Source: Medicago truncatula (Eukaryota; Streptophyta; Magnoliopsida; Fabales; Fabaceae). Taken from it: DNA of 64,000 nucleotides. The notes beneath the pieces were generated by a model. That model worked only from the letters and a program-made list of their open reading frames with translations, was not told the origin of the DNA and did not search any database. Of this stretch, positions 25,412 to 35,702 are shown one piece after another. The position numbers and the translations under genes are program-made. Every line of letters begins with the position of its first letter. Position 1 is the first letter of the stretch. The stretch spans positions 1,007,001 through 1,071,000 of the forward strand of contig NC_053047.1 in NCBI RefSeq assembly GCF_003473485.1. Direction: 5' to 3'.

Positions 25412-25609
25412 CTGACCGTCTTCATCAGGAACTTGAACATGAAGAAAAAGAAGATGAAAAGCAGAAACATTGTTACGAATGATTTTGGAAACGGTCCAAT
25501 CGAAAGCACCTTTGCTACTGATTGAAGGATGAGGATAACCCTTCAAGCTTGACTCGTTCACTCCAATCATAACTCGTGTCGCTTCTTCTCCCATTTCTTG
25601 ATTTTTCAC
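21416..25609 (-). CDS. universal stress protein A-like (UspA fold)
   Basis: Four minus-strand exons in phase: 25609-25417, 22856-22735, 22363-22245 and 21524-21416 (180 aa). The single USP domain opens with TRVMIGVNESS, and contains HVQVPDEDGYDDVDSIYAS at the exon 1/2 junction, characteristic of a plant USP subgroup. The nucleotide-binding signature G-2x-G-9x-G-T is intact at 136-150 (GSRGLGPF..VFVGT), so ATP binding is likely. The protein ends TPRDPVDD, the usual C-terminus of this group. Translation may start at Met1 or at Met6 (MGEEATRV). No signal peptide is seen, so it is probably cytosolic. Intron 1 is 2.56 kb, holds a LINE fragment, and has a CT microsatellite 8 nt inside its donor end. 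Family assignment is firm; the specific role is unknown. Confidence 0.94.
23204..24000 (-). mobile_element. 5'-truncated LINE (L1) fragment in USP intron 1
   Basis: On the minus strand a frameshifted frame encodes the terminal domain of plant L1 reverse transcriptases (recognisable words: HLVWLTTAWCIW, LSWSWF, WWLNPLVCI) and ends in an A-rich tail at the left edge (plus-strand T-run 23204-23213). A 22-nt sequence starting AAACAACT and ending AAGCGCTTA occurs at 23182-23203 and again at 24194-24215 (20/22 identical). It could be the target duplication, or two copies of the older repeat into which the LINE inserted. The right boundary is therefore uncertain (about 24000 or 24193). Confidence 0.7.
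25379..25408. repeat. (AG)15 microsatellite at a splice donor
   Basis: Fifteen AG units, read as CT on the transcribed minus strand. The run starts 8 nt inside USP intron 1, directly after the donor GTCAGTTC. Confidence 0.95.
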
Positions 25610-25723
25610 TGAGTCAACTCGTTCTCTTCTTCAAATATGGTTCTTCTCTTTTTCTTCTCAACGATTTTGATTTTTTCTTGAGATATTATACTTTTTATTT
25701 TAATTTGGATTAAGTCTATAGCG

Positions 25724-25731
25724 TATTTATA
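25724..25731 (-). promoter_or_regulatory. probable TATA box of the USP gene
   Basis: TATAAATA on the minus strand, about 115 nt upstream of the USP ATG, ahead of a leader that includes a W-box-like TTGACTC near 25610. Confidence 0.5.
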
Positions 25732-28700
25732 AAAAAAGTAAATAAACCAGCAAAGTTTTGAAAATTGAACGAGTAAATTACCAATTCAACCCTTGAAGTT
25801 TTAGGAGTCAACCTATCTTGCAATTTGCAAATAAGAGTATTAATTTGGATAAATTCTCTATAAATTGAGTTAAACTCATAAAAACAACGATCGCTCGTTC
25901 TATTAACATTTAAAATGTCTAATGTATTGTATTCAAGAGATTTAAAAGTTAAATTAACAGGTGCAATTCAACTATACATGGTAGAAGAGAAATAGAAGTG
26001 ATGATTGACTTGCTAATTTCAACTTCTCTTTAAATTCTTTTGACATTCATGTCATGGAAACTCCTCCTAGTGAGATTTCGAGTCTCCTTTTTTATGATAT
26101 TTCTGGAGCTTGTTTGCCTAAAAATATTCATATAACTATATAGTTTTTTTTCTCATTTCGCTTGGGGCTTTTAGCCTTCTTTTTCCAAAAAAAAATATCA
26201 TATTAAGTTATTTGAGAAATTTTACAACGGATTAATATTTAAATAATATTTAAAACTCCAATGACAGTAGACGCCGTCATTTGGTAATATATGTTAATGA
26301 TCCTTCTCACTTTTATGATTGAAATTATGACTTAATTGATACAAGTTTGATTCAAATAAAGAAGAATAAATATGTACCATGTATTGAACCGACATCATTC
26401 AGGTCATCGTCCTAGCCATAAATATGACAAATGTCATGAATTTTTATTTACGAATAGTATAGCCAATTGTCATTGAAGTTTATGATAATCTTAACTTCTG
26501 GTTCATAACATACTACTTATGAAAGTTGTCCACCGTAGTACTCGTCAGGGGTGATATACTGATATAATTCATGGATCAATTTGTTAGTAAATGATGTAAA
26601 TTATGGACTAATTTGTAAGTAATTGTCGTAACTTAAATACTATTTTGATAGTAAATTAGATACAGGTTTTTCTTAACATGTGTAAATTTACACATGTTAA
26701 GAAGTTTAAAGTAGTAACTTTGACTTGAAAGTTGTGCATTTTATATTAAATATGTAAATTTTTAATAAATAATTGTTGGTTTTCAACGAAAAGTTACTAC
26801 TTTTAGTTATTTAATCATGTGCAGTATTGCACATGTTAGACAAACTTATCCGATACACATGAGCAAAAACACTAAGTTGCTCAACATAATTGAAGGATTA
26901 AGTGCAGTTTTGACCCTCCTATTTTGACCAAACATCAGTTTCGATCTCCTTATTTTTAATAGTGGAATTTCGGTCCTTCACTTAAGCCTAAAAAAAATTA
27001 ACAATCCAATTTGAAGGGGAGGCAATAAAGTAAGAAAAATGAGATGAAAATGAATAGTTACAAAATGATGTGTTAAATTGAGTCATAACTAATCATATAA
27101 ATCAAAAGAAGATCAATAGAAATGATACAAGATGTGTTTTTTTTTACAAAAGAAATGATACAAGATGTTGAGAGTGAACAAAACTACATTTAAGGCCAAT
27201 TTTAAAATCAGAATCATTTTTTACTACTCTCAAATGACAGGGTCATAATTGTCCAACCACTGCAATTTTAGAGGGAAGTAGTGGTTTATTCAAAATTGAG
27301 TTCTCAACGTTTTGTTTAAATTGTAATACACGGGACCCCAAAATGAGGTGTCGTTTTGCATTAAAACGGCGGGGACCTCTTCTATGGCATGGAAATTTGT
27401 AAACAATAATTGTTCAATTACGTGTCGTTTCGTTAATTCGTTGAATAAAAAATGGTGGTATTTCATATGGGAGAGTATAAAATCTTCCCACCATGGGACA
27501 ATTCACTTTAACTATTAGGATTAATGGAAGAACACAATCTTATCATACATTTCCAACACTATATTATTTTCTAATACCTTCCACCACCCTTCTCTCTCCT
27601 TCCTCACTACTACAAGCAACATCAAACAACAATAAATACATTGTTTTATAAAAAAAAACCTGCAACGCAAAATTAAAAAGTTTGGAGAAGGTGGGATCGA
27701 GCCACCATTTGAATAGGTTCATAGTGTTCATCTTACCCATCTTTTCTGCAATAACAATTAAGGTTTTGAATATCAATTGCTAAAATTAATTAAAAAGTTA
27801 AATGAACACCATTTTAAGTATATCCAGTTTACTTGCACACCTCTAATTTTAACTACTGTTAAAGTCTTCCTTTACTTGTTGTTTATTGAATTCAAGGGTT
27901 CAGCTTTGAAGCTTTACTGGTAAATCATTTCCATATCAATTGTTGGCATGTTCTTTTTCTGGCAATTTTTTTTCCCATGAGAAATGTCACCATCAAAAAT
28001 TGTTGTTTCATTGTATGGTTGGGACTTGGGTCATGTGTGAGTGGACTATGGTATGTATGGCTCCAAATCTACAAACATGTGTGTATGGTTTTTGTACTTG
28101 ACTTGTCTTAAGATTATGTAACATTTTAAAAGATTGACATCTTTTAATAGACATTCTTTCAATTGAGAGTCGAGAATCAAAATATAACGGGACTATGAAC
28201 GAAACTGCAATATTTGTACGTGATTATCCTTGTGTTTTATAGAAAATTCATTTGAACCACACTTAATAATTTCAGTGATAATTTTTATTTCTATTTTGAA
28301 CCCCATTTCATGATTTATTTCTTCTCCTGTTTTGCAATTTAATTTTTTTATATCATTTGTATTTGTGAAGCACTGCTCTACGCATTCAAATTTCAAACAC
28401 TATTTTACATTTGGGGCGTGTTTGTATTGGTTCATTTGAGTCTTTTAACTCGCACACATACTTGTGAGATTATTTGGGAGGGTTTTGGAAACAACTTATA
28501 ACATGTCTATAAGTTGTTTTTAGCTTATTTCCATACATTATATAACTTTTATGAGAACAATTTAGCTTCAATTTTTCATTTGTGACACAAATAGTTTATA
28601 CCAAACTACCGGTTATAACACTTATATGATAGGCATTTATGAAGTGTGAGTAGGAAATTGTGTTCTTGTATGCTTGACATTAGTTTCGTTGGTACTTTGA

Positions 28701-28967
28701 AATTCAAAATTATGAGGGAGTATCGGAAGGAATATGATGAGATGTCTAATGTCTGTTTAGATTGGCGGTGAGATTATTGAACTCAAACTGACAATGTGCT
28801 TTTGTTGAAGCTCTTGTCAAAATTGAATGGTCCATAACGATTCTGTCAAACTCATTTTGTCAATCCAAAAGACACATTAAATCATAAAAAATTGCCGAAG
28901 TGACTTTGATACGTGCACATTTAGACACACATATGATTATGAGATCATCGCTGAAAAAATCCTTCAC
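25732..28967. other. intergenic region without a firm gene
   Basis: Upstream of the USP gene. Contains a perfect 34-bp palindrome (26670-26703), a fragment of a GTTTTGACCCTCC/GGTCCTT-type repeat near 26900-26990, and at 27335-27530 a segment related to the ends of the MULE-like element at 43606. A short minus-strand open stretch (27672-27747) is bracketed by splice-like sites but unidentified. The rest is AT-rich. Confidence 0.45.
26670..26703. repeat. perfect 34-bp palindrome
   Basis: Centred at AAATTT, with arms reading TTCTTAACATGTGTAAA and the exact complement. It could extrude as a cruciform; no gene adjoins it. Confidence 0.9.
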
Positions 28968-29532
28968 ATGCTCCATCTAGATCTAAGGGATCCAGTTCCA
29001 GGACATGGTTCAACTACAATCTCAAACCACAAAAGATTCAAGAAAGTAGCAACAGTGGTGAGAGTTGCAGTGTTTGCATATTTTTATGTTTCTTTAAGAA
29101 CAAGAAAACCTCCTTGTATGCTCCAAGTTCACCTCGAGATTTGTATGATCCATACAATGTAGTTAAAATTGTTGTTTCAAGCTACAACATTGGAAGCTTA
29201 TCAGAAAAGACCGAGACTAGTTCTCTAAGTTTAAGTGATGAAACTCAAAATTATCTCCTGATTGAGGCTGGTAACGGTGTTATATCCGTGCAAGTACTAT
29301 GCAAGGTTACCAAAGATTTTGCATTGGAAATGAGCTAGGCCGTCGTGGATTTGGAACTGCTAGAGCGATGGATATCTTCACGGTCTTGCTCGCGAGACCT
29401 TTATTCACAGAGATCTTATGTCTTCTAATAATGTTCTACTAGGTGGTGGACATGTTCATGCAAAAGTTTCGGATTTTGGTCTTGTGAAACTTGTCCCGGA
29501 TGGTGGAAAATATTCAGCAACAAAATATGCAG
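28968..29532 (+). pseudogene. TMK-type receptor-like kinase, broken
   Basis: A remnant of a leucine-rich-repeat receptor kinase of the TMK group, which signals at the plasma membrane. In order one can read part of the juxtamembrane region (YDPYNVVKIVVSS), the pre-kinase segment (GNGVISVQVL.KVTKDFA), the glycine loop (ELGRRGFG), then abruptly the YLHGLARETFIHRDL catalytic-loop region, DFGLVKLVPDGGKY and TKYAG before a GT, where TMK genes have an intron. A stop codon interrupts before ELGRRGFG, frames shift, and kinase subdomains I-V between the glycine loop and YLHGLA are deleted. The extracellular leucine-rich repeats and the rest of the kinase are absent. It cannot make an active kinase. Confidence 0.85.
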
Positions 29533-30095
29533 GTATGACCCTGCTCTAAATCTTCTCTTAATTCTAAGGTCTAAATATGAAATAATCGTAGAAATTGAGC
29601 ATTGACAACAATTAGATAAAGCATGACACCCTTTTGAATGTGTAAATTACAAACTATAAGTATGTAGTAGCATGTTAAATATACTAATATAAACCAAGTT
29701 TATTGTATACTCGCCTTAGTTTGATTCAATGCAGTAGCACTTATATTGTCACCTTTTATCTAAATTTCCATGAAAAAAAAATTGTACACTTAAAAAAAAA
29801 CAACGTATTGACAAAGTATAATAGCCATGTCCTAAATTTAATTCAAGTAGAGTGTCCCAATCTACCCAAATCACCATCTCCATTGACACCCAAAAAAATA
29901 ATATAGAGTTTAATTTATATACATTGTCAATGTAATTGTTTTTACACCATCTACAAATCATGATTAATCAAATGAATAATTTCAATAGTAGTTTAAGATT
30001 TTAAATAATGTTAAATATTTTTAATGATCTGACAATTATGATTAATTGACAGTATTTTTACACTGAGAGTGTATATGAATTAAATCCTGATCAAA
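29533..30095. other. AT-rich spacer
   Basis: Between the kinase relic and the small cysteine-rich gene. No gene or clear element; part presumably is the 3' UTR of the minus-strand gene to the right. Confidence 0.5.
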
Positions 30096-30587
30096 TTAAT
30101 CACTTGATAATGAAACTCTACCAAAATCTAAATGACCAATTTGATACAACTCATGCCAAACCTTCTCAGCTTCAAATCCAACATTAACATTGACAATATC
30201 AATTGGTGATTCTGGCCAATCCATCTTCATATCAATTTCTTTATTCCTTTCCAACACAATATCTTTATGCCCCTTTTTGCAACCACTTTTCTTCTTATTC
30301 TTTTTCTTGTTCCCTAACCCTAAACATTTCCTTCCTATAACCCAAGGTGCCTTTATAAAAGCCAAAGCAAAACAATGTAACACAACACAAGGACAACAAC
30401 ATAGTGCAACACAATCAGCTATTAATCCTGTTGTGCATGATTTACAATACTTGCCGGAACACTCTATAATATCCCCTTCGCCATCGTCCACGGCGGCGAA
30501 TCTCTTGTTGCTGAGTCCATTTCTTTTGCTACAACTCTTATGTGGTGTAGTTTTGCTACTTGAAACTCCATTTGGATTCTCATCCAT
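30096..30587 (-). CDS. small cysteine-rich plant protein of unknown function
   Basis: Intronless frame of 163 codons. The N-terminal 40 residues are polar and Ser/Lys-rich. Residues 42-82 form the notable core: ECSGKYCKSCTTGLIADCVAL, then CCCPC at 63-67, a hydrophobic stretch FALAFIKAPW and a basic GRKCLG. Then follows a Lys/Asn-rich tract (KKKNKKK) and a C-terminal part with VWHELYQIGHLDFGRVS. I recognise this as a conserved uncharacterised plant family with Arabidopsis members of similar size. The Cys cluster beside a hydrophobic stretch may mean membrane association or lipid attachment, which is inference. A minus-strand TATA-like TATAAATA lies at 30688-30695. It may well be a working gene. 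Confidence 0.8.
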   Translation of the reverse strand: MDENPNGVSSSKTTPHKSCSKRNGLSNKRFAAVDDGEGDIIECSGKYCKSCTTGLIADCVALCCCPCVVLHCFALAFIKAPWVIGRKCLGLGNKKKNKKKSGCKKGHKDIVLERNKEIDMKMDWPESPIDIVNVNVGFEAEKVWHELYQIGHLDFGRVSLSSD

Positions 30588-30687
30588 TTGATGATACCTT
30601 ATTTTTGTTGACTCTGCAAATTTATTTGTGGCAAGAATATGCTTAGAGTCAAACTACTTACCTTATAAGTCACCTAAAAATAATTTT

Positions 30688-30695
30688 TATTTATA
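30688..30695 (-). promoter_or_regulatory. probable TATA box of the cysteine-rich gene
   Basis: TATAAATA on the minus strand, about 100 nt upstream of the ATG at 30587. Confidence 0.45.
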
Positions 30696-30699
30696 ATGT

Positions 30700-33600
30700 A
30701 AATGGTTTTGATTTTGATAAGTTTATCATGTCATTCAACAAATAACCCACAAGAGAAGCATCTAATTAATTAATAAGTTTCATAGTCAAACTCATTAAAT
30801 TTATAAAATTAAATAATATAGCATAACAATTTTAAAATATATGTAATATATTGAATTAAAATTTTCGTGTGCTTATATAAACTAAAAAAAACAAGCTTAA
30901 AACAAGCGTTTTCAATCAACTTGGGCTGGGTCTATAGAATTGATCAGCATAACGAACCATAGCTCGAAGCATGACCGAAAGGTATGCTCATATTTAATAC
31001 CGAACAATGCCTCAGATATAATTACATTGGTGGTGGGGAGAAGCTAGGAAAAAATACACATTTTCACATAGAAATTGAAATAAAATTCGATCAAACATCA
31101 TTTTTGTGCAAAATAATTGTTGAGTTTAGTGGATATACACTAATAAGATCAAAATATTTTATGGAGTCATTCAATCTTATCTAATTATAATTTAACTATG
31201 ATAAATTAGTTACTAAAATATCCCAAATATTCATTAAAGTAAACATTTCGGTTCTTCTAAAAAAAATATTGATGAATATCTTTATCTTTTTTGTTAAAAC
31301 ATCATTGGCTCTCTTAAATCTGTATCACTCCCTCCGACCCTAATTACAAGACAACTAATAAAAAAAGTTTGTCCTTAAAATAAAACCATCAAAAGTATTT
31401 TGTGTTTTGTCTTGGATTAGATATAGGATTCTAAAAGAATTAATTTCAGCTGGTACAAAGAAATAATATTTGTACCAAAAAAAGAATTAATTTTCCTTTA
31501 AAAGAATTATTTTTTGTGCCTATTTAAATAATCAAATTCAAACAAGTCAGAAGAAACGGCTACAGGTATAAACTCGTTTTTTTCCTTTCCCTATTTTGAC
31601 TCGTTTAAGGTTATCTTGCAAACAAATTAATATTTTACAAAATAAAAATATAAAATTATAACAAAAAAAAAATATAGCCGTTATTGACCAAAAAAAAAAA
31701 ATATAGCCGTTGGTGAATCCACAAAAAAACTTATCTAAAACTCATATACATTAGGGACATGTTTGGATTTCCATTGCAAAAGGTACACTTAACACAGACA
31801 ATTTAGTGATGACTATAGGTTAAAGATTTTGCTCATTTTGATGGCTTTCAATCATGGTGTTAATTAAATTCAAGATAAGGAATTATGTATTAATTTGTTA
31901 TAAATTCATAAATCACAAAAGTACGTAAAATAACCTGATAAGCAATTGCGATTTTATCCGATTTGATTTTAGTTTCCTGGCCGCCTCTGGAAAATCTGAC
32001 AAAGTTGCAAGTGATCAATATATCAAGAGTAGAGAGAGATAGACAAATAGACATAAGGTGATGGAGAGTAAGATAGTAAATACAAAGTGGTGACATAAGG
32101 TATAGAGCTTAAAATGTTTTTACCTAAAGTTTGATGAATTATCAAAGTAGGGAGCCAAGTTTATGAGTGTGAAGAGGTTTCCAATTCCTAAAGTATGTTA
32201 CTTAATTTCATATGAAGAATTGTGGAGGGTTGATTATTCTTTTGATTTGATAAATACTAAAAAGCACGAGTTTCTTGACAAATTAATAAAACAAGCACAC
32301 GAGTTCAACTCTCACACACCACACCCTTAAATTTGAATTTATATTATAGTTGAATTAAATAATGTGTTTTTTTTTATGAGATTAAATTAATTTGAAATTT
32401 AAAATTAGTTATTAATTTTACTTTACTATCTATAAGAATATCAAACAACGTAACTTGACAAAATTTATGTCCACAACATCAACAATAATCAAGTTTTATC
32501 CACTACCGTAGAGTCGATTACCTAGATCAAACAACATCATAATATGTTTTATCTATTAGATAATCATTTATTGAACTCGTGTTGTTGGGTCTTTTAGATT
32601 TATAAGTTAATGTTTTAACCCTTTTAGATTTCACTGTATATTCGATTGTAAACTTTATTTTGATAAGTCATGTTATTGGTATTAATGAAACCGTAGCCGC
32701 ACTTATCTTGATAATCTCTCTTTTGTCAGATACTATCATATATCATATCATTTTTCAACTCAATTATGTCAGAATCTTTTTTATATAGTTTCTTTTACAC
32801 TTTTTTTAAATGAGCTTATCCCACATATGTATTAGAAATGATACCTTAGGATAGATGTAAAGTTAAGCAAATAGCTTCTATCCCAAGAATAGAGGACTGT
32901 GTTGTATACATCTAAACCTAAGTTACTTCTCCAGAAGAGGAATCTTGAAACTCAACTCTCTTCCACTACATTTAGTAATTTGACTATTATCAATTTGATT
33001 AACTTTATCCATTACATTATTTATATGTATTCTCTCTACATGATCAAACGATCTAAATCAAATTTTCACATTATTATATTATATATGATAAGTGTTACCT
33101 CATCGCTCTCTAATATTTTCATTTATGTTAAAAACATGAAAACTTCACACATAACACAATTTTTATAGACAAGTGTTGGTAAATAATTGCTTATATTGGT
33201 TTTCAAGATCTAAAAGTTCACCAACCAAACTAGCAATTTGATTCTTCCTGCTTAATTTCACATTCAAGACCTACTTATGTCAATTTTCAATTTAATTATT
33301 AAAAAGAAAATTTATATGTATAAAAAGATATAATAAATAATATGAGTATGACAAAAACTAATTCTAAAATAACAAAATATCAAAAGGGTTATATTATTAT
33401 TCACAACCAATTGAAATTGAATGTGAATGGAATTGACAGAGAAAAAGTAAATTCCCATCAATGGCCAAATTCTTTGAAACATCATCCACCAGTCAGTCAC
33501 TATTTTTACTTTGAGATGGGAATCTCAGTGCTAATGGAAAAGTCATGCCCCACATATATACGGTATCTACATGGTACAAATTAAAGGATTCCATTGGGAG

Positions 33601-35509
33601 AAAAATAAAGCAAGTGCTTTTAGAAAAATATTATGAAATAAATATAATGATTAAAGAAACTCTATATTCTAAAAAAATTACTTGGAGAATGTGATATTTT
33701 GGTAATTTAAGACTAGTTTTTCACATGACAAAACACTATAATTGTGCTGCTCCACATGGTTTCTTCAAAAACAAAGATAAATAATAAGAATGATTTCTTG
33801 TTAGTTACTACTCAAATATATTAATGTTAGGGCTCATTCTCCAAGAGATTAGCCAATAAAAATGAGAATCAAAACTGAAAGAGAAAGAGAAAACAGATCT
33901 ACTAGTACTATTGGTGCTGCTAAGTTAATTTCTTTTTTTTTGAAAGAATGCTGCTATGTAAATATAATAATTTATATTATTTATGATGTTTCACTTAATT
34001 ATTTCTTCATATATTTATATATTCCTTAGACTAAAAAAAATGGTGCAATTGGTCCTATAGTTAAGTTTCAAGAGTTAACAATGAAACTCACAAACGCTAA
34101 ATGAAAAAAATAGGTGTAATGCAAGTTCGGTGTAATATATCAAATGTCTCTACATACTTTTTTTATCATTCCATACTTTCATGATTGTAGTATTATGGAA
34201 AATTCGTCTTTCTAATCTCTACTCTATACTAGGTTGAATAGTTCTACTTGTTTGAATTAAATGTTAAGAAGTTAGAAGTAGAGTTCAAGTCTTGACGTAG
34301 AGAAGAAAAAAAGATCATAACAATATCATATCATATTAACATTTGTCTTTAAAAATAAAAACACTACTCTATACACTCTTCTTTTATCATCACAAAAATT
34401 ATGAATAAAGGTAATTATAAATGTCACACCATAATACATTCTTTTGCAATGGCTATCAATTCTCTATGTATAGTTTTTCAGATCAAGAACTTTTTAATAA
34501 CTTGTACGAACTTTCTTTTAATATTTTACTGTGGGGTGTGTGAGTATCTAGCTATAGCTTTACTATAAAGAAAAAGATACCATGTTTTCACTAAAGTTTT
34601 CGATAGTCACACTTTCAAATAAAAAATATATCTAAACACACTTGTATATATTTAAAAAATTAAAACAAAAATAATTTATTGACATCAATTTTTAATTTTA
34701 TAATTTTTTTAAAATTTCTTTATCTATGTATATGTATCCAAATATATTTTTATTTGAAAGTCTTATTCACTTTTGAATGTCTAGTGTAATTTTCTACGAT
34801 AAATTTAAGGTGGCAAGATAGTGCTGAGTATAATGTATAAAATACCTTAGACTAAAAATACTTATAAATATATTTACATTTATCCATCTCTAATGGTACT
34901 AATGGTATTAGTGATGTTTGAATCTGGAACCTTTGGACTTAAGATTTTTCCCTTTATCATTTGACCAAATTTTTAGAGTTATGATCATAAGATTTACATA
35001 CATCTTATATCTATGATCATTTTGTTGCATATTTCCTTTTGAAGTTGTATGCAAATTAAAGGTGCTAAAGTGAGTCTAAGATTCACTTCTACCATATCTC
35101 ACAGTCATATTAGGGGTCATCCATTGCTCTTAAACAAGCAAATTTATTAATCAAAACAAAATTAATGATCTAATTAAACCAAAAACAGGAAATAAAAACA
35201 TTGTTAAGGTTGAAGGATAGTAGTAAATAGCTTAGCTAGTAGATATGTAAAAATGCATCAAATTGATGAAGATCCAAAATGCAATTAAGATCCACTTTCA
35301 AAGTTTAATATTGAATGAATAGATTTCAACAAAAAAAAAATACATTATATCATAAATATAAATTGCATGCATTATATTCTTATTGTCAATTTTGAAGCTC
35401 AAATTAAGGTCAAGACCGTAGTATAGAACTTATAAAACAAAGTGCATTAATCTAATAATGTACATATTACATTGACTGAAGAAAAAAAGAGAGCTTAAGA
35501 GAGTAAGTT
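30700..35509. other. gene-poor intergenic region
   Basis: Nothing protein-coding that I can support. At 31326 a CTCCCTCCGACCC word is one end of a Stowaway MITE whose other end is not visible. The run ATATAGCCGTT is duplicated near 31672 and 31700. Around 33440-33600 two arms (CCCATCAATGG and CCATTGGG, with neighbours) are weakly complementary. The remainder is AT-rich DNA. Confidence 0.45.
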
Positions 35510-35702
35510 ACCTTAGAGTAAGAGTGAAGCTTCAAAATTTAAAACTCCAAAGAATTGTTTCTGATTATAAGATTCATCTCTCTTAATCTCTTGGTGTTGT
35601 AAATTGTAGTGGCAATTGCAATCACAAACTTGATCTGATATATAAGAAAAACCCATTTGAGGAATCTCTCCCTCTCTCTCTGTGCCTATCTGCAAGCTTT
35701 AT
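35510..35702 (-). other. candidate non-coding first exon
   Basis: On the minus strand, CTATAAAGC near 35700 is followed by a GA-rich leader (CACAGAGAGAGAGGGAGAG), an ATG opening a 47-codon frame (MGFSYISDQVCDCNCHY...), its stop, and TCTAAG|GTAACTT, a good donor, at about 35510. This looks like the 5' exon of a transcript read leftwards. No coding exon was found downstream, so a long non-coding or primary small-RNA transcript is possible. Tentative. Confidence 0.3.

Noticed and set aside
33440..33600. Weakly complementary arms (CCCATCAATGG/CCATTGGG) as a microRNA precursor.
   Set aside because: Pairing is broken by bulges over too short a length and no known mature sequence is recognised.
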